DNA of 64,000 nt from Nocardia jiangxiensis NBRC 101359 (lineage in GTDB: Bacteria > Actinomycetota > Actinomycetes > Mycobacteriales > Mycobacteriaceae): contig NZ_BAGB01000058.1 in assembly GCF_000308615.1 (NCBI RefSeq), forward strand, positions 54,616 to 118,615, written 5' to 3'. The notes below the pieces were generated by a model, which saw only the letters and a list, made by a program, of their open reading frames with translations, did not search any database and had not been told where the DNA came from. Positions 51,331 to 62,816 of the stretch are shown in pieces. The stretch's first letter is position 1. Every line of letters begins with the position of its first letter. A program made the position numbers and the translations under genes.

Positions 51331-52860
51331 TCACCCGAGCATGTCCAGTGCGGCCAGGTGACTGAACAGCACCGAGGCGCCGATCGGATTGCCGCCGCCG
51401 GGATACACCGTGCCGCTCACCGCGGCCATGGTGTTGCCGGCGGCGTACAACCCGCGAATCGGCTCCCCGGACGCGGTCAGAACCCGCGCCGCGCTGTCAG
51501 TGCGCAGACCGCCCTTGGTGCCCAGATCCGAGATGCCGAAGGCGGCCGCGTGATACGGGCCCGCGCCGATCGGCACGAGCGGTGATTCCCCGTTGGAGAA
51601 CGCCCGGTCGTACGCCTCGTCGCCGCGCCCGAAATCCTCGTCGCGGCCGCGTTCGGCCAGCTCGTTGAACCGGGCCACCGTCGCGACCAGCGCCGGGCCC
51701 GGCACCCCGATCCGCTCGGCGAGTTGCTCGAGCGTATCGGCGGTGTGCCACAGGCCCGCGGCCTCGTACTGCTCCGGCTCGACCGTCGGCACATTCGTCG
51801 CCTGCACCGGCGGGACCACGCCGTTGCTGTCGTCGTAGATCATCCAGTACGGCAATGTCGTTGCGCCACTGCGCATCTGCTCGATGACCTCGCGGCCCAC
51901 CCGATCATAGGGCGCGGATTCGTCGACGAACCGCACCCCGTCCTGATTGACGAACAGACCGCCGGTGAACCACAGCGCGAAGGCCGCGCGCCCGTCCGGA
52001 TGGATCATCCCGGGCGACCACCACGCCTGATCCATCAGGTCGGTGTCGGCGCCGATCGCTATCGCGGCCTCGTGCGCGCGGCCCAGATTGCCCCACGGAC
52101 CCATGGTGTCCCGGGCCGTGCCGGGCACACCGTATCGCTCGCGCAGCTCCTGGTTGCCCTCGAAACCGCCTGCGGCCAGGATGATTCCGCGGCGGGCGCG
52201 AATGGCGGTGCGCACGCCCTCGCGTTCGACGACGGCCCCGGTGACCGCGCCGTCCTGCACGATCAACTCGGCCAGCGCGGTGTTCAACCGCAGTGCGGCG
52301 TTCGGAAACTTCGACAACGCCAGCAGGAAGCGGCCGATCAGGGCCCGGCCGCCGATCAGTGTGCTGGGCTGTTCCTCGCCGAGCCGGTCGGTGGCCAGCG
52401 GGCCGCGCACCGATTCACTGAGCGCGCCGAGCCGATCGGCGGGCAGCGGAGTCGGGATGATGTGCCGATTACCGTCCAGACGCGCCCCGGCCGCCTTGCC
52501 GAAGTAGTCCGGCCACGGAAAGACCTGGAAGGAGAAGCTGTCGTCCTGCTCGAGGTACTCGATCACCCCGCCGCCGCGACGCACGTAGGTGTCCTGCAAC
52601 TCGGCCGGTGTGCGGTCGCCGACCACCGCCCGAAAATAGGTGAGTGCCTCGTCGAGGGTGTCGTCCACGCCCGCGCGGCGCAGCACCGGATTGCACGGAA
52701 ACCACATGCCCCCGCCGCCGGAATACGACGTGGTGCCGCCGAATTTGTCGGTCGCCTCCACGACCAGCACGCTGTGCCCTTCACGCGCGGCGGTGTACGC
52801 ACCGCACAACCCGCCGCCCGAACCCGCGACCAGCACATCGACTTCTTCGTCCCAGTTCAC
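51331..52860 (-). CDS. kstD: FAD-dependent 3-ketosteroid Delta1-dehydrogenase-like protein
   Basis: The 509-residue flavoprotein has the N-terminal FAD motif VDVLVAGSGGGLCGAYTAAREGHSVLVVEA, followed by the family block KFGGTTSYSGGGGMWFPCNPVLRRAG. A substrate domain rich in aromatic residues follows, and the FAD end motif is GLYAAGNTMAAVSGTVYPGGGNPIGASVLFSHLAA. The Tyr-Pro-Gly-Gly-Gly matches the KstD active-site Tyr/Gly region. It would introduce the C1-C2 double bond of 3-oxosteroids. Related 3-ketosteroid and fumarate-reductase-like enzymes share most motifs, so substrate is provisional. GTG start. No other steroid genes adjoin. Confidence 0.78.
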   Translation of the reverse strand: MNWDEEVDVLVAGSGGGLCGAYTAAREGHSVLVVEATDKFGGTTSYSGGGGMWFPCNPVLRRAGVDDTLDEALTYFRAVVGDRTPAELQDTYVRRGGGVIEYLEQDDSFSFQVFPWPDYFGKAAGARLDGNRHIIPTPLPADRLGALSESVRGPLATDRLGEEQPSTLIGGRALIGRFLLALSKFPNAALRLNTALAELIVQDGAVTGAVVEREGVRTAIRARRGIILAAGGFEGNQELRERYGVPGTARDTMGPWGNLGRAHEAAIAIGADTDLMDQAWWSPGMIHPDGRAAFALWFTGGLFVNQDGVRFVDESAPYDRVGREVIEQMRSGATTLPYWMIYDDSNGVVPPVQATNVPTVEPEQYEAAGLWHTADTLEQLAERIGVPGPALVATVARFNELAERGRDEDFGRGDEAYDRAFSNGESPLVPIGAGPYHAAAFGISDLGTKGGLRTDSAARVLTASGEPIRGLYAAGNTMAAVSGTVYPGGGNPIGASVLFSHLAALDMLG

Positions 52861-53009
52861 ACCGCACCACTTCCGCCGGAAAAAATCTCCTCCGACGGTA
52901 GCCAGCGCGGACCTGCCCGGAAGGCAACTGTCCCGATCATTGGACAGCGACTTCTCAGCTACCAGCGTTTCACCTGTCCCATTCGGACGGTGCGGGTAGT
53001 TTTGACCGG

Positions 53010-54332
53010 GTGCGATATGCGCACGGAACCGTGGAGTCGATCACCGCATTCCTGGCGACCATTGTTGCCGGGCTGTCGCTGACGTTACCGGTCGACTTTC
53101 GATGGGGCATCGACTCCGGTCCACTGCAGCTCAATATGCTCGCCAACAGTCAACCGCGGGCAATTGCCGCCGGGGCGATCGTCGCGGTGATCGTGTCGAC
53201 CTTCGCCGCGACCGCGTTGAACGAGCTGGTCGCCTGGTGCACGGCGTTGTTCGGCATCGCGGTGCTGTTCGTCAACCATCTGCTCGGGCGGTCGGCCGGG
53301 CCGGAATCCTCGCTGACCACCCTGAACTTCCTCGATGCGCTCGCGGGCGGCGTGCTGCTGGGTGGTCTGGGTGCGGCGGTGCTGCATCGGCGGACTGCGG
53401 CGTTCGGGTGGACGGTCGGCGCGATCGGCAGCATCGTGATCGTCGAGGCGCTGCCCGCCCCGTTCCGCACCGGAATGGCCGACCACCACGTCCGCGCGAA
53501 CTGGGTGCCGGGCAATTCCCCGCCGACGTGGATGATCGGCCTGGTCCTGGTGTTGATCGCGATCAGCGCCTATCTGAACCGACGCCAGCCCCCGGCGAAC
53601 CGGCTGTCGGTGGAGCTGCCGATAGCGCCGATCGTGACCGGCGTCATCCTGATCGCGTCCCGGCTGTTCCTCGCCGGATGGATCGCACGTCATGCCGACA
53701 GTGCGTTGTCGATCGCGGTCTGCGCGGCGGTCACGGTGGTCATCACGGGTGTCGCCGCACTGCTGCTACCGGGCCGCGACGGCATGTTCGTCCTGCTCGC
53801 CGCGGCCCTGACCGCCTCCGGGAACGCGGTGGTGCCCGCCGCCATCCCGCAATGGTCCGTCGCGATCCTGATCCTGCTGTGCGCGGCCGGGGTGCTGATC
53901 GGGGTGCGCTGGTCGTCCCTGCCGATCGCACTGACCGCCGCGGCGGCCCTGGCGTTGGCCGCGGTGCTGCTGACGCACGTGCACAACTCCGTCACCGACG
54001 CGATCGTCGAGGTGGCGCTGGTACTGATCGCGGGCTACTGCCTGGGCACCTCCCCGCCGCGGCACAGCGCGAGCCGGGTGTTGGCGATCGTGATCCTGCT
54101 GGTCCCCTCTGTGATCATCGCGCTGCGCGCCCGCCTCAGCTTCGGCACCTGCGATATGGTCGGCGCCGATCGCGCGGTCGTGTGCGAGTTCGACGAGCGC
54201 ACGTCCGCGGCGCCCGGGTGGACGGCCTTGGCGATGATCGCGGGATACGCGGTTTTCGCCTACGTGATCAGCCGCAAACCAATGGTCCCGGAAGCCGCTC
54301 CGACCACGCCTCGAACGACCCCCTCCCCCTGA
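53010..54332 (+). CDS. Polytopic membrane protein of unknown function
   Basis: A 440-residue protein with about 12-13 hydrophobic helices, a conserved-looking loop (FRTGMADHHVRANWVPGNSPPTWM) and a long Ala/Leu/Val-rich second half. The loop AFDLSFGTCDMVG-like LSFGTCDMVGADRAVVCEFDERTSAAPGW carries two Cys. I do not recognise a transporter family; it may be a mycolata-specific membrane protein. GTG start. Confidence 0.7.
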   Translation: MRYAHGTVESITAFLATIVAGLSLTLPVDFRWGIDSGPLQLNMLANSQPRAIAAGAIVAVIVSTFAATALNELVAWCTALFGIAVLFVNHLLGRSAGPESSLTTLNFLDALAGGVLLGGLGAAVLHRRTAAFGWTVGAIGSIVIVEALPAPFRTGMADHHVRANWVPGNSPPTWMIGLVLVLIAISAYLNRRQPPANRLSVELPIAPIVTGVILIASRLFLAGWIARHADSALSIAVCAAVTVVITGVAALLLPGRDGMFVLLAAALTASGNAVVPAAIPQWSVAILILLCAAGVLIGVRWSSLPIALTAAAALALAAVLLTHVHNSVTDAIVEVALVLIAGYCLGTSPPRHSASRVLAIVILLVPSVIIALRARLSFGTCDMVGADRAVVCEFDERTSAAPGWTALAMIAGYAVFAYVISRKPMVPEAAPTTPRTTPSP

Positions 54333-54367
54333 AACCCTCTGTCCTACAAGGAATGTGCGGCACTCGA

Positions 54368-55241
<874 letters not shown>

Positions 55242-55249
<8 letters not shown>

Positions 55250-57740
55250 GACCGAGAACTCCTGTGCCGTCCGGGATCTCACCCATCGGCCGATGCCCCG
55301 CACGCGCGATGCCCGGTCGCGCGGCGCCTCTCCCGTCACCGGCCGGACCCGCCCCGACCGGAACCGGATCGGCGAACGAAACCTCCTGCATGGCAACCTC
55401 ATCCGCGTGCATCCCGCGACGCGCCCGTTCGATCGCCCAGTACACCGCCTCCGGTGTCGCGGGTGAGGGCAGATCGATGCTGATCGTGGCCGGACCGAAG
55501 GCCGCGACCGCCGCCCGCAACGCCTCACGCACCGAGAACGCCAGCATCAGCGGCGGCTCACCCACCGCCTTCGAGCCGTAGACCGCGCCCTCCTCGGTGG
55601 CATCGGCCAGCAGTTCGACATTGAACTCCTCGGGCATCTCCGAGAAGCTGGGCAATTTGTAGGTGCTGGCGGCCTGGGTCAGCAATCGGCCGCGGCCGGG
55701 TCCGTCGCCGGTGTCCCAGCGCAGATCCTCCAGGGTGAGCCAGCCCGTCCCCTGCACGAAACCACCCTCGATCTGACCGATATCGATCAGCGGGGACAGA
55801 CTGTCGCCCACGTCGTGCACGATGTCGACCCGCCGGATGCGGTAGGCCCCGGTGAATCCGTTCACCTCCACCTCGCTGGCCGCCGCGCCGTAGGCGAAGT
55901 ATTTGAACGGCGAACCGCGCATACTCGCCGCATCCCAGTGCAGTCCCTCGGTCCGATAGAAACCGGCCGCGGACAGCTGCACCCGCTGCCGGTATGCGGT
56001 CCGCACGAGATCGGCCCAGGCGACGCCGTCACCCGAAACGCCCAGCGGCCGGGCCACGCCGTCCACGATCCGGACATCCGCCGCATCGCAGCCGAGCCGG
56101 GTCGCGGCCACCTGCGAAAGTCGTTCGCGCAGTTGCTCACACGCGTTCTTGATGGCCCCGCCGTTGAGATCCGCACCGGAGCTGGCCGCGGTGGCCGAGG
56201 TGTTCGGCACCTTATCGGTGCGGGTCGGGGCCAGGCGCACCGTATCCAGCGGGACGCCCAGGGTGGTCGCGGCGACCTGCAACATCTTCGTGTGCAGACC
56301 CTGGCCCATCTCGGTGCCGCCGTGATTGATCAGGACCGAGCCGTCCTTGTAGATCAGCACCAGCGCACCGCCCTGATTGAACGCGGTCAGATTGAACGAG
56401 ATGCCGAATTTGACCCCGGTGATCGCCAGACCTCGTTTGACGTGCCGATGCGCGGCATTGAACGCCTCGATCTCCCGGCGGCGCGAGGTCAGATCGGCGT
56501 TCTCGTGCACTTGCTGCCACACCGCTTCGATCCGCTCCGGCGTGCGCACCAACTGCCCGTAGGGCGTGCACTGACCCGCGGAATAGAAGTTGCGACGGCG
56601 CAATTCGGCCGGATCCAGACCCAGCAGCGGTGCGCAGCGCCCGAGCAGATCCTCCATCACGAGCATGCCCTGCGGCCCGCCGAATCCGCGGAAGGCGGTG
56701 TTGGAAGTCTTGTGCGTCTTGGCGATTCGGCCGCTGATGCGGGCGTGCGGAATCCAGTAGAGGTTGTCGACGTGGCACAGCGCGCGAGCCAGGACCGGTT
56801 CGGACAGGTCCAGACTCCAGCCGCCGTCGGCGGTGAGGGTCGCGTCCAGTGCGCGCAGGCGGCCGTCGGCGTCGAATCCGGCCCGCCAGACGGCATGGAA
56901 TCCGTGCCGCTTGCCGGATATGGTCAGATCCTGAGTCCGGTTGAGCCGCAGGCGAACCGGACGTCCGGTGAGAGTCGCACCGAGCGCCGCGACGGCCGCG
57001 AACCCGTGCGGCTGCATCTCCTTGCCACCGAAGCCGCCGCCCATCCGCAGGCACTGCACCGTCACCTCGTGACTGCGCAACCCCAGCACGTGCGCGACGA
57101 TCTCCTGCGTCTCCGAGGGATGCTGCGTGCTGCTCTGCACGAAGATCTGCCCGGACTCGTCCACCATCGCCAGCGCGGCATGCGTCTCGAGGTAGAAGTG
57201 CTCCTGCCCCGAGAATTCCAGCTCACCACTGAAGATCCGCGCCGATTCGGCGAATCCGGTGTCGATGTCGCCGCAGCGGATCTGCGGCTGCGCACCCTGG
57301 AAACTCCCGGCCTCGATCGCATCGGCGATGGTGATCAGCGCCGGGAGCGGTTCGATATCGACCTCGACGGCCGCCGCGCCGAGCCGAGCCGCCTCGAGCG
57401 TCTCGCCGAGCACCCAGCAGACCGGATGCCCGTAGAACATGATCTCGGTGGGGAACAGCGGTTCGTCGTGCTTGGCTCCGGCATCGTTGATTCCGGGCAC
57501 ATCCTCGGCGGTGAGCACCCGCACCACTCCCGGCACCGCCAGCGCCGGCGCGGTGCGCAACGAGGACACCCGCGCATGCGCGCACATGACCTGCACGGGG
57601 TAGGCGTGCAGCACATCCTTGGTCCGATGCACCAGGTCGTCGGTGTAGAGCGCGGCACCCGTGACGTGCAGAGCGGCACTCTCGTGCGGCATCGGCACAC
57701 CCACCGACGGGTTCTCCGGTCGCTGCGACAGATCACTCAT
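55242..57740 (-). CDS. xdhB: Xanthine dehydrogenase molybdenum subunit XdhB
   Basis: The 832-residue protein is the molybdopterin-binding subunit: GAALYTDDL near the start, LRMGGGFGGKE, TAFRGFGGPQGMLVMEDLL with the conserved Arg, NHGGTEMGQGLHTKM, and YGSKAVGEPPLMLAFSVREAL with the catalytic Glu. It oxidises hypoxanthine and xanthine to urate with XdhA. The C-terminal 45 residues are a Pro/Gly/Ala-rich tail overlapping xdhC. The ATG overlaps the xdhA stop (ATGA) and has its own GGAGG. Confidence 0.93.
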
Positions 57741-59173
57741 ACCGCCGCTCCCTCCGTGGTGCGCGCATACATCTCGCGCAGACTCTGTGCGAGCATGGCG
57801 CGGCGGTAACCCGCGCTGGCGCGGTGGTCGTCCAGTGGGGTGCCCTCGGCTTCGAGAACCCGCGCGGCCGCCTCGATGGTCTCGGGCGACCAGGGAAGGC
57901 CGGACAGCGCCGATTCGGTGTCGTAGGCGCGGACGGGGGTTTCGGCCACTCCGCCCAGTCCGATTCGGACCGAACGGACCACGTCGTCGTCGACATCGAT
58001 CGCGAAAGCCACTGCGACGCTGGAGATATCGTCGAAGCGACGCTTGGCGATCTTGTGGAATCCGGACAGTCGGGCGAGCGGGCGCGCAATGCGCACGGCA
58101 CGGATCAGCTCATCGGGGCGGCGCACACTCCGCCGATATCCGGTGAAGTAGTCGGCCAGATCCACCTCGCGCTCCCCGGCCGGGCCCGCCAGCACCACCG
58201 ACGCGCCCAGGGCCAACAGTGCCGGTGCGGCGTCACCGATCGGCGAGCCGGTGCCGAGGTTGCCGCCGAGGGTTGCGCTGTTCCGGATCAACCGGGAGCC
58301 GAACTGCGGGAACAGTTCCGCCAGTAGCGGCACCTCGCCTGCGAGTCGTCGCTCGAGTTCGGTGAGGGACAGGGCCGCGCCGAGTTCGAAACGATCGGGT
58401 TCGACGTGCAGGACCCGCAGTTCGGGCAGCTGATCGATGGCGATCACGTAGTCGGCGCGGCGGGCGCGGATGTTCACCTCCACACCCCAGTCGGTGCAGC
58501 CCGCGACGACGTCGGCGTCGGGGTGCGTGTGCAGCAACGTCACCGCCTCGGTCAGCGTCGCGGGCCGGACGAAGGTGCGGCCATCCTGCTCGAGTACGGT
58601 CGGCGCCGGTTCGGGCGGCGCGGCCGCACCGCGTCGGGCGAGCGGATCGTCGGCGTCCGGTGTGCCGATCGCGAAGGCGGCATCGCGGATCGGTCGATAT
58701 CCCGTACAGCGACACAGATTTCCGCTCAGCGCGTGCAGATCGAATCCGTTCGGGCCATGCTCGGAATCCGCCAGGCCATCGGCTGCCACCCGGTCGGGCC
58801 GGTAATATTCCGCGGCCATACTGCATACGAATCCCGGTGTGCAGTAACCGCATTGGGAACCGCCGCGAATCGCCAGCTCGCGCTGCACCGGATGCAGCGC
58901 CTCCGGCGTACCCAGCCCCTCGGCGGTGACGACCTCCTGCCCGTCCAGTGCGGCGACCGGAATCAGGCAGGCGTTGACCGCGATCCATTCGGTGCGCCCG
59001 ACGATCCCGGGGCGAGCGAGCATAACCGAACACGCACCGCATTCCCCCTCCGCGCAGCCTTCCTTACTCCCGGTGAATCCCCACTGCCGCAGGAATTCCA
59101 GCAGAGTCGTCGTCGGCGCGGCCGGAGAAATCGGCATGACTTCTCCGTTCACCGTGATCCGCGCCGTTACCAT
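57737..59173 (-). CDS. xdhA: Xanthine dehydrogenase FeS/FAD subunit XdhA
   Basis: This 478-residue subunit combines two [2Fe-2S] clusters with an FAD domain. The plant-type cluster has Cys40, Cys45 and Cys48 (EGCAEGECGACSV) plus a later Cys. The second uses QCGYCTPG and NLCRCTGYRPI. The FAD part includes NSATLGGNLGTGSPIGDAAPALLALGA and DISSVAVAFAID. Electrons pass from XdhB through the clusters to FAD and NAD+. First gene of xdhA-xdhB-xdhC, divergent from the NCS2 permease. Confidence 0.93.
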   Translation of the reverse strand: MVTARITVNGEVMPISPAAPTTTLLEFLRQWGFTGSKEGCAEGECGACSVMLARPGIVGRTEWIAVNACLIPVAALDGQEVVTAEGLGTPEALHPVQRELAIRGGSQCGYCTPGFVCSMAAEYYRPDRVAADGLADSEHGPNGFDLHALSGNLCRCTGYRPIRDAAFAIGTPDADDPLARRGAAAPPEPAPTVLEQDGRTFVRPATLTEAVTLLHTHPDADVVAGCTDWGVEVNIRARRADYVIAIDQLPELRVLHVEPDRFELGAALSLTELERRLAGEVPLLAELFPQFGSRLIRNSATLGGNLGTGSPIGDAAPALLALGASVVLAGPAGEREVDLADYFTGYRRSVRRPDELIRAVRIARPLARLSGFHKIAKRRFDDISSVAVAFAIDVDDDVVRSVRIGLGGVAETPVRAYDTESALSGLPWSPETIEAAARVLEAEGTPLDDHRASAGYRRAMLAQSLREMYARTTEGAAV

Positions 59174-59768
59174 GGCAAACCCTCTTTTCGCTGTCGATCG
59201 AATGAGCGTGCGGTCGGGTCGAGGACGACAATCACCATTTTAGGCGGCTTTCTGCATCGAGCGTGCCAGGCGAATTCGGTGGCGCATATCGATCTGCGCC
59301 GGAAATCCGGAAGGGGTGGACGACACCGTCCGGAACGAGACGAAATACCCGGTCAGCAACCGTGCGCGACGCGGCCGGGAATCCAGACCCGGCGGTGAGC
59401 GAGACGACGCAGATCGCACTCGACACCCATCCCGATCACCTCCTCACATCGGTCGTGCAACACGCTGGAATTTCAACGTACTCACCGCCCGCACGACCGG
59501 TCAAGCATCGCCGCGAGCACCCCACACCTTTGGGATGATCCTCCAAACGACACAACGCATTTCATCGTTCCGATCGGATTATCCACCGAACCGGCGCGAC
59601 AGGGGTGTTACCTCCGGTAAACATATCGTTGCGGCACGGCCGGGCATCGACTCGTGGCATTTACGCTTGCGCCGCGGGACGTTCGTCTCACGAATTTCCC
59701 GCGACACTTTCGCGCCGGGAGTTCCGGCCGTCGTCGGCCGGTATATCCGCTCGCCCAGGAGGCTTGCC
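59174..59768. promoter_or_regulatory. Divergent control region of xdhA and the purine permease
   Basis: The 595-base gap holds no convincing gene. It includes an imperfect inverted repeat, GTTACC-TCC-GGTAAAC (59607-59622), in a stretch nearer the permease that is richer in A+T. A shared regulator for purine breakdown and uptake could bind here; no regulator gene adjoins. No riboswitch-like purine aptamer was recognised. Confidence 0.35.
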
Positions 59769-61139
59769 ATGTCATTGCGCTTCTCGCGTCCCTCGCGCAA
59801 TCCCGACGACGGGCCGCCCCATCCGGTCGACGAGGTGCCGCCCCCGGCCCGGCTCGCGCTCCTGGGCCTGCAACACCTGGCGATCATGTACGCCGGTGCG
59901 GTCGCGGTTCCGCTGCTGGTCGGCGGCGCGCTGAAACTGCCGCAACACACGATCGGCACTCTGGTGAACGCCGATCTGCTGGTCTCGGGGATCATCACGA
60001 TCGTCCAGTCCGTCGGCATCGGCAGAATTCTGGGCGTTCGACTGCCGCTCGTGGCGGGGGCGACGTTCACGGTCGTCTCGCCGATGATTCTGATCGCCGA
60101 ACAATTCGGCGGCGGTGCGGCGGGACTGCCCACGGTGTACGGCGCGATTCTGGTGTCCGGCGTCTTCGGTCTGATCATCGCGCGCTTCTTCGCCACGGTG
60201 GTTCGCTTCTTCCCGCCGCTGGTGTCCGGTTGCGTGATCTGCGTGATCGGGCTGTCGCTGATCGGTGCGGATGCCGGGCTGATCGCTGGCAACGACTCGA
60301 AATCGCCTGAGTACGGCCAGATTTCGCATATCGGCCTGGCCGGGCTCGTGATCCTGATCATCGTGCTGATCCACCGATTCACCCGCGGCCTGATCAGTCA
60401 GCTGGCGGTACTGCTCAGCATCGTGATCGGGACGATCGTCGCGATCCCCATGGGGCTGGTGCATCTGTCCGAGGTCGGTAAGGCCGGATGGTTCGGGATC
60501 TCGCATCCGTTCCTGTTCGGCGCGCCCCAATTCCACATCGCCGCAATCATTTCCATGTGTGTGGTGATGCTGGTGACGTTCACCGAGTCGACCGCGGACA
60601 TCGTCGCGGTGGCCGAGATGGTCGACAAACCGCTCCAGCCGGGCGATCTGGCGCGCGGCCTGGCCGCCGACGGCCTGTCCGGCGTGCTGGCCGGATTGAT
60701 GAACTCCTTCCCCGACACCGCGTTCGCCGAGAACGTCGGACTGGTCGGGCTCACCGGTGTGCGCAGCCGATGGGTGGTCACGGTGTGCGGGGTGCTGCTG
60801 GTGGCGCTGGGACTGGTGCCGAAGGTCGGCAGTCTCGTTGCGGCACTTCCGGATCCGGTGATCGGCGGGGCGGCGACGGTGATGTTCGCGATGGTGACCG
60901 CGGTCGGCCTGCGCGTGCTGCACAAGGTCGAGTTCGACGGGACGCACAACATGCTGATCATCGCGGTGACGTTGTCGGTGGCGCTGTTGCCCTCGGTCGC
61001 GCCGAACTTCTACACCAAATTCCCCACCGACTTCCAGATGATCGCCGCCAGTCCGATCACCTCCGCGGTGATCGTGGTGTTCGTGCTGAATCTGCTGTTC
61101 AACCACTGGCGCGCCGGTACCCGCGCCGCGACGAGCTGA
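59769..61139 (+). CDS. NCS2-family xanthine/uric acid permease
   Basis: The 456-residue protein has 14 hydrophobic segments and NCS2 signatures: LALLGLQHLAIMYAGAVAVPLLVG at the start, the substrate region FTESTADIVAVAEMVDKP, and DGLSGVLAGLMNSFPDTAFAENVGLVGLTGVRSR with the conserved NxGxxxxT-like motif. It belongs to the purine (UapA/UacT-like) branch rather than the uracil branch and should import xanthine or urate with protons. GGAGG lies six bases before the ATG at 59769. Its position opposite the xanthine dehydrogenase genes supports the role. Confidence 0.9.
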   Translation: MSLRFSRPSRNPDDGPPHPVDEVPPPARLALLGLQHLAIMYAGAVAVPLLVGGALKLPQHTIGTLVNADLLVSGIITIVQSVGIGRILGVRLPLVAGATFTVVSPMILIAEQFGGGAAGLPTVYGAILVSGVFGLIIARFFATVVRFFPPLVSGCVICVIGLSLIGADAGLIAGNDSKSPEYGQISHIGLAGLVILIIVLIHRFTRGLISQLAVLLSIVIGTIVAIPMGLVHLSEVGKAGWFGISHPFLFGAPQFHIAAIISMCVVMLVTFTESTADIVAVAEMVDKPLQPGDLARGLAADGLSGVLAGLMNSFPDTAFAENVGLVGLTGVRSRWVVTVCGVLLVALGLVPKVGSLVAALPDPVIGGAATVMFAMVTAVGLRVLHKVEFDGTHNMLIIAVTLSVALLPSVAPNFYTKFPTDFQMIAASPITSAVIVVFVLNLLFNHWRAGTRAATS

Positions 61140-61272
61140 TCCGAGGAACTGCGCCGACATCCCCTGCCCGGGGGATGATCGATCACCTGCCGAGGTGACG
61201 ATTTCGCCCCCGGAACTTCCTACCGTGATCGGTGACGGCGGCACAGTGCGGCCGATTCGCCAGGAGGTAGGG

Positions 61273-62157
61273 ATGTCCAGCGGTCTGTTCCTGTACGCGT
61301 TACCCGCGTTCGTCGTGTTGATGCTCGTGGAATGGGCGGGATACCGGTTCGATCCGGATCGCCGCGGCGGCACGATTCGCGACTCGACCACCAGCATCTC
61401 GATCTACCTGCTGGGGCGGGTGGCCAAGATGTTCGAGCGTTTCCTGGTGCCCTTCTCCATCCTCGGGGCGGCGGTCGCGCTGACGCCGTGGCACCTGAAT
61501 CCGCACGAGTGGTGGGTGTGGGTGCTGGGCCTGGTGGTCACCGATTTCTGCTATTACTGGGCGCACCGGGCCGATCACCGGATCCGGCTGCTGTGGGCCG
61601 GGCACAGCGTGCACCACTCCAGTCAGCAGTTCAATCTGACCACCGCGGTGCGGCTGCCCTGGCTCATCCCCGGCACGTTCATCCGCTCGGCCGCGTGGGT
61701 CCCCGCCGCGCTGATCGGCCTGCCGCTGTGGATGATCTTCCTGCTGCAGTCGATCGGCCTGCTCTACCAGTTCCCGATCCACACCCAGCGAATCGGCAAA
61801 CTCCCCGCCCCGATCGAATACATCTTCAACACCCCCTCGCACCATCGCGTCCACCACGGCTCCAACAACCCGTACCTGGACAAGAACTACGCCGGAATCC
61901 TCATCATCTGGGACCGGATGTTCGGCAGCTACGCCGAGGAACTCGAACCCGTCCGCTACGGCCTCACCAAGAACATCGACACCCACAACCCCCTCGAGGT
62001 CAACTACCACGAATTCGTCCGCATGATCTCCGACGTCCGCCACGCCCACACCTGGCGGGCCCGCCTCGGCCACATCGTCGCCCCTCCGGGCTGGACCCCG
62101 GAACCGGTCGAGGCACGCCTCGCCCCGGAACGGGAACCCGTGGGGGTCACCGAGTAA
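61273..62157 (+). CDS. Sterol desaturase/fatty-acid hydroxylase family protein
   Basis: A 294-residue membrane enzyme with four or five helices and the three histidine boxes of the di-iron hydroxylase superfamily: HRADH, HSVHHSS and HHRVHHG. A final NYHEFVRMI matches relatives. It would hydroxylate or desaturate a lipid or sterol using oxygen. GGAGG is placed just before the ATG at 61273; an upstream in-frame start at 61195 lacks similarity. It follows the permease by 133 bases and ends at its own terminator. Confidence 0.88.
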   Translation: MSSGLFLYALPAFVVLMLVEWAGYRFDPDRRGGTIRDSTTSISIYLLGRVAKMFERFLVPFSILGAAVALTPWHLNPHEWWVWVLGLVVTDFCYYWAHRADHRIRLLWAGHSVHHSSQQFNLTTAVRLPWLIPGTFIRSAAWVPAALIGLPLWMIFLLQSIGLLYQFPIHTQRIGKLPAPIEYIFNTPSHHRVHHGSNNPYLDKNYAGILIIWDRMFGSYAEELEPVRYGLTKNIDTHNPLEVNYHEFVRMISDVRHAHTWRARLGHIVAPPGWTPEPVEARLAPEREPVGVTE

Positions 62158-62178
62158 CCCGCGCCGCTCGGGGTACCC

Positions 62179-62215
62179 GCGGTCACGGCGAAAGTCTTCT
62201 GGTCGCCGTGACCGC
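62179..62215 (+). terminator. Terminator after the desaturase-like gene
   Basis: Perfect 13-base arms GCGGTCACGGCGA and TCGCCGTGACCGC flank an 11-base loop, 22 bases past the stop codon. Confidence 0.75.
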
Positions 62216-62224
62216 GCAGGGCGT

Positions 62225-62571
62225 TCAGCGCCACCCTGGGGAACGCAGTGCGGCCGCTGCGACCAGTACCGCGATGACGGCCAATGTGCTTGTGGTGAAA
62301 CCGGTTTCGCAATCGCCGGTGGCGAAGAACCGGTGCTGAGGGTGCCGACCGTCCTGCCGCCAGAGCACGAACACCAACTGGAATCCACTGAAGGCGGCTG
62401 AGGCCACCAGCTGCACGATCATGGTCGCGGCGAAGGCGAGCAGGTATACCGTCGCGACCCAACCGACCTGCGCGGACGTTGCGCCGAGACCGCCTGAATC
62501 GCGGGAAGACCGACGTTGACGACCGTGACATTGAGCAGATCCAGCATGAAACCCAGTACGAGGATGATCAT
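62225..62571 (-). pseudogene. Remnant of an MFS transporter
   Basis: The first helix of an EmrB/QacA-type MFS protein is readable from 62571 (MIILVLGFMLDLLNVTVVNVGLPAIQA). The frame then shifts, and the continuation TSAQVGWVATVYLLAFAATMIVQLV appears in a neighbouring frame. After that comes a short hydrophobic end (AAFSGFQLVFVLWRQ to the stop at 62225) instead of the remaining 12 helices. So there is at least one frameshift plus a large deletion. Sequence up to about 62610 may belong to the old N-terminus. Confidence 0.7.
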
Positions 62572-62776
62572 CGCCAGCCAACGCCGTCGGTACGGCGCGC
62601 GAGGACTGCCACTGCACAGCCCTCGGCGGCCGCGATGAGATGAAGACGGCCGTGGCGGGCGATGGCGAAGGTGAGCCGCTGAGCGGCGGTTGAATCCGAC
62701 GCATCGACGCCGATGGGCCCGTACGGGCGAAGTGGGCAACACGTTCCGGCGAGCGGCGCATGATGCCGGAAAATGA

Positions 62777-62810
62777 AAGTGGCCCGGAACCTGATGGTTC
62801 CGGGCCACTT
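62777..62810 (-). terminator. Terminator of the initiator tRNA gene
   Basis: Perfect 15-base arms (AAGTGGCCCGGAACC and its complement) with a 4-base loop lie seven bases past the tRNA 3' end on the minus strand, followed by TCATTTTCC. Confidence 0.9.
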
Positions 62811-62816
62811 CGCTAG

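Noticed and set aside
55815..57809. Long plus-strand frame (664 codons) opposite xdhB
   Set aside because: It is antisense to a well-supported XdhB with all family motifs, and has no ribosome binding site or recognisable domain.
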